A stretch of 35,018 nt of DNA from CAZTYI01 sp964466185 (GTDB lineage Bacteria > Chlamydiota > Chlamydiia > Chlamydiales > SM23-39), in NCBI GenBank assembly GCA_964466185.1, contig CAYXMS010000015.1, positions 1 through 35,018 on the forward strand, written 5' to 3'. The notes under the pieces are model-generated. The model saw nothing but the letters and a program-made list of their open reading frames with translations, made no database searches and had not been told where the DNA came from. This document shows positions 15,403 to 22,285 of this stretch, in pieces (position 1 is the first letter of the stretch; each line of letters starts with the position of its first letter). Made by a program: the position numbers and the translations under genes.

Positions 15403-15766
15403 GTGTTGAGTTTTTTAAATTTGAATATTTTTCTAAAGTTTTCCTTCTTCTTCTTTTTTTCTGTTTTTTCTTTTTAGCCAGCTGTTTTTGTTTTTTTGTT
15501 TTCAGATTTAACACTTGATTCTGAAAGGCCTCTATGAGTTTTTCTCTGGCCAGATAGCGATTGATTTCTCTTGAGCGGTCTGCTGAAGCTTTTACTTGGA
15601 TGCCTGTCGGTAAATGCTTTAAATAAACAGCAGAGCTGGTTTTATTTGTTTTTTGTCCGCCAGGACCCGAGGAAAGTATAAATTTCTCTTCCAGGTCTTC
15701 TTTTTTAAGTCCCAGTCTTTGCAGCTTGTCCTGCTGCTTTTGCAAGTTTTTGGGATTAATAGCCAT
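15389..15766 (-). CDS. GGQ-domain peptide-release-factor-like protein (ArfB-like)
   Basis: A 125-residue protein with the class I release-factor catalytic domain only. SSGPGGQKTNKTSSAVYLKH is present near residues 32-51, with GGQ at 36-38, followed by ADRSREINRYLARE. It lacks the codon-recognition domains of PrfA and PrfB. A strongly basic tail (RKKTLE preceded by KKKKQKKRRRR) resembles the ribosome-anchoring tail of ArfB/YaeJ and the mitochondrial mtRF-R group. The likely role is hydrolysis of peptidyl-tRNA on stalled ribosomes. It overlaps the following methyltransferase gene by 14 bases. No tmRNA gene was seen in the window. Confidence 0.88.
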   Translation of the reverse strand: MAINPKNLQKQQDKLQRLGLKKEDLEEKFILSSGPGGQKTNKTSSAVYLKHLPTGIQVKASADRSREINRYLAREKLIEAFQNQVLNLKTKKQKQLAKKKKQKKRRRRKTLEKYSNLKNSTHEKK

Positions 15767-15963
15767 AAATATACTGGATTGATTGCTTTTTGCTTATAAA
15801 TTTAATTATAGCTGAATATTTAAAAAAAGCTGTTTTTTTCTTGTCTTTTTCCTTCTTTTAACTTTGCTTTTATTTTTTTTGTTAATGTGAGCAGAACTGA
15901 TAGACTAACGTGTCAAAATAAATTTGTGTATTTGAATAGATTTAAGTAGATTTTTAGAAGCGT

Positions 15964-16665
15964 TTAGAAAAAAGGGATGAGTTTAGGAACTGTATTGGGA
16001 ATCAGGTTTTGAGGCTCCAGCGGTTTGAGGATATTTTTAATGTTGAATCTTTTAAAGATAGATTTAAGCACTGCATGTAAAATGGCTTTTTCCAGTTGGG
16101 CAACCGGGAAGCCGGATTTTTCTGAAATGTTATTAAATTCCAGTTTTTCAATATAGACATCTTTTTCTTTTCCATTAGAAAAGATCAGTTTAACGTACAA
16201 GTTTTTCAAAAGCAGTTTTTTGATTAAATATGGTTTGTTTTCTTTTTTATGGGAAGCAGGGGTTTCGGTATTTATAATATCATTGAAATTGCTTTGTTCT
16301 TTTGCTGCATCGTAAAATTGGATGTTTAAATTAATTTGATCTAATGAAATTTCATCAATAGTTAAGGTTTTTTGTATCAGTTGTCTTAAAGACGCCGCTA
16401 CATTAATGCTGGCACAGCTGACGGCAGGGTCATAATTAGAAGGCTTTAGATTGAAAATTTTTAAATCATTGATCTCTAAACCCTGTTTATAAAAATTCAG
16501 CTCTTCTAAACTAACCCGAAAGCCGAAATTTTTAGATAACATGAAAGATACCAGTCGAGGCAGGTTCCAATAGGTTAGAAAACCGCCTATTATTAACAGA
16601 CCGGTAATAATGACTAAAATAAGATGATGCTTATTAAGAGAGCAGATATGTTTTGTTTGTTTCAT
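15964..16665 (-). CDS. AsmA-like membrane-anchored protein, paralogue A
   Basis: The start at 16665 was chosen because the frame's first 28 codons, up to 16749, are low-complexity and the 16665 start gives a normal anchored protein of 233 residues. A short cytoplasmic tail is followed by a transmembrane helix at about 15-35 (LILVIITGLLIIGGFLTYW). The rest is predicted periplasmic and beta-rich. It aligns end to end with the divergent neighbour: LSK....VS...L.F....IEI.D..I near the start, and IEKLEFNNISEKSGFP matching the neighbour's IKELELKNISSRKGFP near the end. The short N-terminal anchor followed by beta repeats is typical of AsmA/DUF748-type envelope proteins. Exact function unknown. Confidence 0.72.
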   Translation of the reverse strand: MKQTKHICSLNKHHLILVIITGLLIIGGFLTYWNLPRLVSFMLSKNFGFRVSLEELNFYKQGLEINDLKIFNLKPSNYDPAVSCASINVAASLRQLIQKTLTIDEISLDQINLNIQFYDAAKEQSNFNDIINTETPASHKKENKPYLIKKLLLKNLYVKLIFSNGKEKDVYIEKLEFNNISEKSGFPVAQLEKAILHAVLKSIFKRFNIKNILKPLEPQNLIPNTVPKLIPFF

Positions 16666-16752
16666 ATTTTGTTCTTTTAATTTGATCAATAGTAAATTAT
16701 TATTTAAAAAAAAAGCAAAAAAAGCCATCTTAAAAAAAAAGGAAGGCACGTT

Positions 16753-17403
16753 ATGAAAAAAGTATTTGGTTTTATTTTGGGTACTGTAGTGTTGATTTTG
16801 GCTCTTTTTTGGATATTTAAAGGACCGGTAGCATCTTATTATTTGTCTAAAAGATTAAAAGTCTCTGTTTCCATTGGAAGTATAGGTTTTTCTAAAAATC
16901 AAATAGAAATATATGATTTTGAAATTAACAATCCTATGAAATACCAAGAAAGGGATGCTTTTAAAACTAATAAAATCGTCATTAAATACCAATCAGATCA
17001 ATTGCCTAACAGAATTGAATCAGTTGAATTCGGCGACAGTTACATGAATATTTCTTGTGATAATCCGCTTTGCAGTCAAAATAACTGGACCACTATAGCT
17101 GATGGCATAGAAAAAAAAGAACAGGGTCAAAAAGAGCAAAATGTAGTAATTAAAAGAATGTATTTTGATAATTTAATTATTGATGCTGAGGATATGTTGC
17201 TTTTTCCTGGTAAAAAGGACCGTTTGGAAATTAAAGAGCTGGAACTGAAAAATATATCCAGTAGAAAAGGTTTTCCAACCGAGCAGATTATTGCAGCTTT
17301 ATTTAGATCAGCCGGTTTAAAGGATTTGCTCAAAGATGTTTTTCAAGCACCCGCCATGTTTGATAATATTATGAAGTCTTTGCAGGAGGATACTTATAAT
17401 TAA
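16753..17403 (+). CDS. AsmA-like membrane-anchored protein, paralogue B
   Basis: A 216-residue protein with a transmembrane helix at about 4-22 (VFGFILGTVVLILALFWIF) and a periplasmic beta-rich part. It is the homologue of the gene at 15964-16665 on the opposite strand. Shared features are LSKRLKVSVSIGSIGFSKN after the anchor, a middle variable part, and LELKNISSRKGFPTEQII near 178-195. The ribosome-binding site GGAAGG lies about eight bases before the ATG. The two genes are head to head, so the pair arose by inverted duplication or by duplication plus inversion. A bidirectional terminator (17529-17571) follows. A role in envelope lipid or protein traffic is suggested by the AsmA resemblance only. 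Confidence 0.75.
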   Translation: MKKVFGFILGTVVLILALFWIFKGPVASYYLSKRLKVSVSIGSIGFSKNQIEIYDFEINNPMKYQERDAFKTNKIVIKYQSDQLPNRIESVEFGDSYMNISCDNPLCSQNNWTTIADGIEKKEQGQKEQNVVIKRMYFDNLIIDAEDMLLFPGKKDRLEIKELELKNISSRKGFPTEQIIAALFRSAGLKDLLKDVFQAPAMFDNIMKSLQEDTYN

Positions 17404-17528
17404 GCATTATTTTAATAGCTTTTTATGGCTAATGCTAAGGGTATTATGCTGTTATTAATAATTTGTAGCTCGATCGGCTTTTCCTAAAGAAAATGGTTTT
17501 CCTTGCTGCTAAATTGATAAAAACTAAA

Positions 17529-17571
17529 AAAAAACGCTTTTTCCAAAATTTTTGGAAAAAGCGTTTTTTTT
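17529..17571. terminator. Strong bidirectional terminator between paralogue B and groEL
   Basis: AACGCTTTTTCCAA and TTGGAAAAAGCGTT form a 14-bp perfect stem centred near 17549. A-runs on the left and T-runs on the right make it work on both strands. It closes the groES-groEL transcript and that of the gene at 16753. Confidence 0.85.
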
Positions 17572-17622
17572 AGGCTTTAAAAAGTTGATTTGAAATTAAA
17601 CAATTCCAAATTCAACTTTTTA

Positions 17623-19272
17623 TTAGTAGCCCATACCTCCCATTCCGCCCATGCCGGCAGGGGATGGCATAGCAGCAGATTCTTTTTCTTCTTCTTTCTT
17701 ATCTGTAATAATTGCTTCTGTAGTTAGCATTAAAGAAGCAATAGATGCTGCATGCTGTAGAGCGCTGCGCACTACTTTGGTTGGGTCTACAACGCCTCTT
17801 TCGTACATGTCGCAATAGTCATTATTTATTGCGTCATATCCGGAATTGGCTTTAGTTTCCAACAGTTTTTGAATAATAATAGCGCCTTCTTGGCCAGCGT
17901 TTATGGCTATTTCTTTAATTGGCGTTTGAATAGATCGGTAAATAATGCTCGCACCGATTTTTTCATCTCCCGATAGAGAATCAATCAACTTTCGAAGAGC
18001 GGGAATTGTGCGTAAAAAAGCAGTTCCCCCGCCTGGCAGGATACCTTCTTCAATAGCAGCTTTGGTAGCATGCTGGGCATCATCTGCTCGATCTTTTTTC
18101 TCTTTCATTTCAACTTCTGTAGCTGCTCCTATTTTAATTACGGCAACGCCGCCAGCCAGTTTGGCTAGTCTTTCTTGCAGCTTTTCCTTGTCATAATCGG
18201 AAGTTGACTCTTCAATTTGGGTTTTGATTAAAGTAATACGTTTGGCCAGATCATCTTTATTGCCAGCGCCTTCTATGATAGTAGTATCATCTTTTTTAAC
18301 GATGACTTTTTTGGCAGTTCCCAACATGTCTAAAGTTACCGAATCTAGTTTAGTGCCGACTTCTTCAGAAATTAATTGGCCGCCAGTTAAGATAGCAATA
18401 TCTTCTAGCATAGCTTTTCTGCGATCGCCAAAGCCTGGAGCTTTTACGGCGCAGACTTTGAGGCCTGCTCTAATGCGGTTAACAACTAAGGTAGCTAAAG
18501 CTTCGCCTTCGATGTCTTCTGCTATGATAAATAAAGGCTTGCCGGTTTCAGCTACAGTTTGCAGAATCGGCAGAAATTCTTTCATAGCCGAGATTTTTTT
18601 ATCGTAAATTAAGATGTATGCATCTTCTAATTCAGCTTCCAATTTTTCGGTATTGGTTACAAAATAAGCAGATACATATCCGCGGTCAAAATTCATGCCC
18701 TTGACAATTTCGAGCTTGGTTTCAAAGCCTTTGGCTTCTTCAACTGTAATGGATCCGTCTTTACCGACTTTTTCCATAGCTTCAGCAATAATCGAGCCGA
18801 TTTCCTGATCGCCATTGGCGGAAATAGTGGCAACTTGCGAGATTTCTTTGTTGCTTTTAACCGGCTGAGAAATTTTCTGCAGATTTTCTACCACAGTCTT
18901 GACGCTTTTTTCTATGCCCTTTTTTAAAAGCATAGGATTGGCGCCTGCTGTGACATTTTTTAAACCTTCGGCATAAATGGATTCTGCTAAAATAGTCGCC
19001 GTAGTGGTGCCGTCTCCAGCTGTTTCAGAAGTTTTGGAAGCAACTTCTTTGACCATCTGCGCTCCCATGTTTTCATGCTTGTCTTCCAGTTCTATTTCTT
19101 TGGCAACGGTCACACCGTCTTTAGTAATATGAGGCGCGCCATATGGTTTGTCGATAATAACATTGCGTCCTTTCGGCCCTAAAGTTACTTTTACAGCGTT
19201 AGTCAGTTTTTTTACGCCGGCTAAAATTTTTTGGCGGGCGTCGTCTTGATATTTAATGTCCTTAGCAACCAT
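17623..19272 (-). CDS. groEL: Chaperonin GroEL (60 kDa)
   Basis: Cytoplasmic ATP-dependent chaperonin forming double heptameric rings that fold proteins with GroES. The 549-residue length is normal. Visible landmarks are LGPKGRNV (31-38), KDGVTVAKEIEL (51-62), the ATP site AGDGTTTAT (85-93, with D87), and the C-terminal GGMGGMGY tail. The ribosome-binding site is GGAG, ten bases before the ATG. It is the second gene of the groES operon, 39 bases after groES. Adjacency to pepF is the arrangement of Chlamydia groEL1. All key residues are present, so this looks like the main functional copy. Confidence 0.97.
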   Translation of the reverse strand: MVAKDIKYQDDARQKILAGVKKLTNAVKVTLGPKGRNVIIDKPYGAPHITKDGVTVAKEIELEDKHENMGAQMVKEVASKTSETAGDGTTTATILAESIYAEGLKNVTAGANPMLLKKGIEKSVKTVVENLQKISQPVKSNKEISQVATISANGDQEIGSIIAEAMEKVGKDGSITVEEAKGFETKLEIVKGMNFDRGYVSAYFVTNTEKLEAELEDAYILIYDKKISAMKEFLPILQTVAETGKPLFIIAEDIEGEALATLVVNRIRAGLKVCAVKAPGFGDRRKAMLEDIAILTGGQLISEEVGTKLDSVTLDMLGTAKKVIVKKDDTTIIEGAGNKDDLAKRITLIKTQIEESTSDYDKEKLQERLAKLAGGVAVIKIGAATEVEMKEKKDRADDAQHATKAAIEEGILPGGGTAFLRTIPALRKLIDSLSGDEKIGASIIYRSIQTPIKEIAINAGQEGAIIIQKLLETKANSGYDAINNDYCDMYERGVVDPTKVVRSALQHAASIASLMLTTEAIITDKKEEEKESAAMPSPAGMGGMGGMGY

Positions 19273-19311
19273 AGCTAATAACTCCTTTTATTTTATTAAT
19301 TTTAAAAACTT

Positions 19312-19623
19312 TTATTCTTCGATAACAGCTATCACATCGTCGGCTTTGACTATAATGTATTCTTCGTCGTTCAAAGTCACTTCTTGTCCTGAATATTTGT
19401 CCATTAGGACCAAGTCACCGACTTTTAGAGAAATCGGAATAGTTTTACCGTCATCGTTTTTTTTGCCCTCTCCAACAGCTATTATTCTGGCTGTTTCCGG
19501 TTTTTGTTTAGCACTGTCAGGAATGATAATTCCGCCTTTAACAGTTTCTTTTTCCTCTTCGCGCTGAGCTACTACTCGATTGCCAAGCGGTTTTAAAATA
19601 GTTTTTTTCTCTGCTACTGTCAT
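19312..19623 (-). CDS. groES: Co-chaperonin GroES (10 kDa)
   Basis: The heptameric lid of GroEL. It has 103 residues, the usual GroES size. The mobile loop that contacts GroEL is the EEKETVKGGIIIPDSAKQK region (23-41). VGDLVLMDKYSGQEV and EYIIVKADDVIAVIE near the end match the conserved GroES C-terminal half. GGAGGAGA sits next to the ATG, an excellent ribosome-binding site. It is the first gene of the operon, driven by a consensus promoter at 19658-19686 with a CIRCE operator just upstream. Confidence 0.97.
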   Translation of the reverse strand: MTVAEKKTILKPLGNRVVAQREEEKETVKGGIIIPDSAKQKPETARIIAVGEGKKNDDGKTIPISLKVGDLVLMDKYSGQEVTLNDEEYIIVKADDVIAVIEE

Positions 19624-19657
19624 AAATTCTCCTCCATCTTTTTAAAAAGTGAGTTAT

Positions 19658-19686
19658 ATTATATGTTAATTTGATTTTTCTAGCAA
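19658..19686 (-). promoter_or_regulatory. groES-groEL promoter
   Basis: On the minus strand TTGCTA (19686-19681), a spacer of exactly 17 bases and a consensus TATAAT (19663-19658) form a good primary-sigma promoter. It lies about 35 bases ahead of the groES start. Confidence 0.75.
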
Positions 19687-19690
19687 TAGT

Positions 19691-19717
19691 TTAGCACTTA
19701 TGATAATCAAGTGCTAG
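19691..19717. promoter_or_regulatory. CIRCE element (HrcA operator)
   Basis: TTAGCACTT, nine bases, AAGTGCTAG. The reference CIRCE is TTAGCACTC-N9-GAGTGCTAA. The spacing is exact and 16 of 18 half-site bases match (the differences are the C/G next to the spacer taken as a pair, plus the last base). It lies four bases upstream of the groES -35 box. HrcA is therefore predicted to repress groES-groEL in the absence of heat stress. Confidence 0.85.
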
Positions 19718-19992
19718 TTTTTTGAACAGATAAAAAAAAATTTGATGGATAAAATTCCCAGATCACGTACCCTTTTTAAAAGAGAGGTCGGGAATAATCC
19801 GGATTATTCCCTCAGGATAGCTAGTATAGCGAGCGCTGTAAAGCTGTAAGAAGGAAGTACATAAGAGGTAATAATTTAAATTGTTTTTGCTTGTTAAAAG
19901 TAATTTAAAATAGGGGAAATGATAAAAAAATGATTTTACAATTAGCTGTAATTTTACTAGTAAATTTTTTAATAGGAGAGGAAAGTTCAAAT
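19718..19992. other. Gap between groES promoter and pepF, with a perfect palindrome
   Basis: No gene recognised. The main structure is a 22-bp perfect palindrome at 19790-19811 (GGGAATAATCC/GGATTATTCCC). A second small palindromic motif, AGCGAGCGCT, lies around 19829-19838. A pepF promoter must lie here but no clear consensus was found. Confidence 0.4.
19790..19811. repeat. 22-bp perfect palindrome upstream of pepF
   Basis: GGGAATAATCC (19790-19800) is directly followed by its reverse complement GGATTATTCCC (19801-19811), with no spacer. It could be an operator for a dimeric regulator or part of an RNA hairpin in a pepF leader. Confidence 0.7.
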
Positions 19993-21822
19993 ATGAATGA
20001 AACCAAAACTAGAAAAGAAATAGAAGTCAAATACAAATGGAATAAAGAAAATATGTATAGCTCTTATGGGCTTTGGGAAAAAGATTTGCAGGATTTAAAA
20101 AATTCACCCAGTTTAAAGCAATTAGCTTCTTATCAAGACCAATTGGGCAAAAACGCTCAAAACTTGAAAAAGGCTTTAGAGCTTTATTTTAACATAAGCC
20201 GCAAATTAGAGCATTTAATGGTCTTTTCCCATATTTGGAAAGATGAAGATATGTCTAATGACCAGGCTAATATAGCTGATTCCAAAGTAGAAATGTTTGC
20301 TCATGATTTTTCGGTTAGGTTTGCTTGGCTGGAGCCTGAGATTTTGCAAATCCCCGAAGAAAATATGCGAAAATATTTAAAAGATCCTGTTTTAAAAGAA
20401 TATGCTTTTTACTTGGAAAATGTTTTGCGCTGGAAAAAACATAGCCTGCCGATTCCGCAAGAAGAACTTTTGGCAAGGGTGCAAGAGCCCCTAGATGCAC
20501 CGCATAAAACGTTTTCTGCTTTTAATGGCATCGATGTGGTTTTTCAGCCTGTAAAAAATAGCGCCGGTAAAGATCTGCCGTTAACCCATGGATCTTATTA
20601 TGTTTATATTAAAACTTCAGACCGCGTATTAAGGGAAAATGCCTTTGAAAATTTACATGCCGGATTTGAAAAAATGGAAAATACGTTGGCCAATCTTTTA
20701 GCAGGTCATGTTAAAAAGCATATGTTTTATGCCAAAGCCAGACATTTTCAGAGCGCTTTGCAAAATGCTCTTTTTAGAAATAATATTGCAACGGAGGTTT
20801 ATACCAATCTGCTAGCTACAGTTAAAGCCAATTCCAAAACCTTGGACCGTTTTATCAGTCTTAAAAAAAGAGCCCTTAATCTTAAAGAATTCCACGTTTA
20901 TGACTTGTACGCGCCCATTATCACTGATGTTGAATTTAAAATGGATGTGGAAGAGGCCAAAAAAACAGTTTTAAAAGCAGTCGCTTCTCTAGGGCCGGAG
21001 TATCAAAAAGAACTGGAAAAAGGTTTTAATCAGCAGCGTTGGGTGGATTTTTTAGAAAATAAGAATAAACGTCCCGGCGCATATTCTACAGGCTGCTATG
21101 ACAGCTATCCTTATATGCTGCTGAATTTTCACGGCTCTTTAAATGATGTTTCTACTTTGGCTCATGAAGCAGGACATAGCATGCAGACTTTTTTAGCTAA
21201 TTCCAATCAGCCTTATTGCTATGCATCCTATTCGATTTTTATTGCTGAAATAGCCTCGACCTTTAATGAACAGCTGCTTTTTGAATATCTCTTGCAAAAT
21301 ACAAAAGATAAAAAGACCAAAGCTTTTTTAATTTCTTTTCTTTTAGATAATATGCAGGCTACTTTTTTCCGTCAGACCCTATTTGCCGATTTCGAGCTTA
21401 AAATCCATCAGGCTGCTGAAAAAGGCATTCCTTTAACTTTGAAATTTTTTAAGGACACTTATAAAAATTTGTATCGGGAATATTACGGTCCCCAGTTGGT
21501 TATTGATGATAAAGTAGCCATAGAATGGGCCAGGATACCTCATTTTTATAGTGATTTTTATGTCTATCAATATAGCACCGGAGTTGCAGCGGCTGCAGCT
21601 TATTTCGAGGCTGTGAAAAATAAAAAGCATTGTCAAGAATATTTGACATTTTTAAAATCAGGAAGCAGCTTCTATCCTTTGGATTTGCTGCGTAGAACTG
21701 GGGTGGATTTAACTGCTAAAGAGCCAATTGAGGCTTTTGTTAAAAGGTTTAACGAGCTAATGGATCAGTTAGAAGAGCTGTTAGTAGAACTAGATATGCA
21801 AAATAAGCCGGCTGCCAGTTAG
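19993..21822 (+). CDS. pepF: Oligoendopeptidase F, M3 family zinc metallopeptidase
   Basis: Cytoplasmic peptidase that degrades short peptides. The start at 19993 (MNETKTRKEIEVKYKW) was chosen because AGGAGAGGAAAG (19974-19985) lies just upstream and the length of 609 residues fits PepF. The open frame extends 21 codons further upstream with a hydrophobic stretch and no ribosome-binding site. The zinc site is HEAGH at 391-395, with the third ligand Glu 419 in AEIASTFNE. The N-terminal helical part and the WARIPHFYSDFYVYQYSTG block near the end are typical of the M3B family. It diverges from groES and is followed 58 bases later by ptsH. The groEL-groES-pepF neighbourhood is chlamydial. Confidence 0.95.
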   Translation: MNETKTRKEIEVKYKWNKENMYSSYGLWEKDLQDLKNSPSLKQLASYQDQLGKNAQNLKKALELYFNISRKLEHLMVFSHIWKDEDMSNDQANIADSKVEMFAHDFSVRFAWLEPEILQIPEENMRKYLKDPVLKEYAFYLENVLRWKKHSLPIPQEELLARVQEPLDAPHKTFSAFNGIDVVFQPVKNSAGKDLPLTHGSYYVYIKTSDRVLRENAFENLHAGFEKMENTLANLLAGHVKKHMFYAKARHFQSALQNALFRNNIATEVYTNLLATVKANSKTLDRFISLKKRALNLKEFHVYDLYAPIITDVEFKMDVEEAKKTVLKAVASLGPEYQKELEKGFNQQRWVDFLENKNKRPGAYSTGCYDSYPYMLLNFHGSLNDVSTLAHEAGHSMQTFLANSNQPYCYASYSIFIAEIASTFNEQLLFEYLLQNTKDKKTKAFLISFLLDNMQATFFRQTLFADFELKIHQAAEKGIPLTLKFFKDTYKNLYREYYGPQLVIDDKVAIEWARIPHFYSDFYVYQYSTGVAAAAAYFEAVKNKKHCQEYLTFLKSGSSFYPLDLLRRTGVDLTAKEPIEAFVKRFNELMDQLEELLVELDMQNKPAAS

Positions 21823-21880
21823 TTAAAACCTTGTTGATAAGAAGTTAATATATGATAGTTTAAAACCAAAGAAAATATCC

Positions 21881-22171
21881 ATGTTTGGAAAACGTGCAAG
21901 AAAAGCCAAAGCCTTTTTTACAGTGGAAAATGAAAAGGGGCTGCATACCAGGCCGGCTACCGAACTAGTTAAATGTGCTTCTACTTATGTCAGTCAGATC
22001 CGTCTTTTCTATCGCGGCTATACTGTTAATGCAAAATCTCTTTTAGGTATTTTAATGCTGGCTGCTGCTAAAGGATCCAAGATCCAGATCGAAGCTGTAG
22101 GCGAGGATGCTAAAGAAGCTGTTAAAAACCTGATCAAATTATCTAAAAACAAATTTAATATCAAATACTAG
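21881..22171 (+). CDS. ptsH: Phosphocarrier protein HPr
   Basis: Small cytoplasmic phosphocarrier of the phosphoenolpyruvate phosphotransferase system. It has 96 residues, about ten more than standard HPr because of a basic N-terminal extension (MFGKRARKAK). The active-site block GLHTRPATELV holds His 22, the residue phosphorylated by enzyme I. NAKSLLGILML holds Ser 53, equivalent to the regulatory Ser 46. No enzyme I or sugar-specific EII gene is adjacent. In Chlamydiae the PTS proteins are few and are thought to act in regulation rather than sugar uptake. It may be co-transcribed with pepF. A terminator-like hairpin (22237-22279) follows. Confidence 0.92.
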   Translation: MFGKRARKAKAFFTVENEKGLHTRPATELVKCASTYVSQIRLFYRGYTVNAKSLLGILMLAAAKGSKIQIEAVGEDAKEAVKNLIKLSKNKFNIKY

Positions 22172-22236
22172 GCTTTATTAAGCTTCTTTAAATTTAAATA
22201 AATAAAGATGCTCTCATAAATTACTTGAATATGATT

Positions 22237-22279
22237 AAAAAACCTGCCATATATGGCATATGGGAATTTAAGGTTTTTT
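22237..22279 (+). terminator. Terminator-like hairpin overlapping the start region of the ATPase gene
   Basis: AAAAAACCT (22237-22245) pairs with AGGTTTTTT (22271-22279), enclosing an inner palindrome GCCATATATGGC (22246-22257). The T-run is part of the stem. It lies just before the preferred ATPase start at 22286 and would end ptsH transcripts; transcription of the ATPase may run through it. Confidence 0.5.
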
Positions 22280-22285
22280 AATAAG

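Noticed and set aside
17945..18607. Plus-strand open frames within groEL.
   Set aside because: GroEL is unambiguous on the minus strand and the frames are its antisense shadows.
19763..19990. A minus-strand 75-codon frame upstream of pepF.
   Set aside because: It lies across the perfect palindrome, lacks a ribosome-binding site and any recognisable motif, and part of it overlaps the pepF leader.
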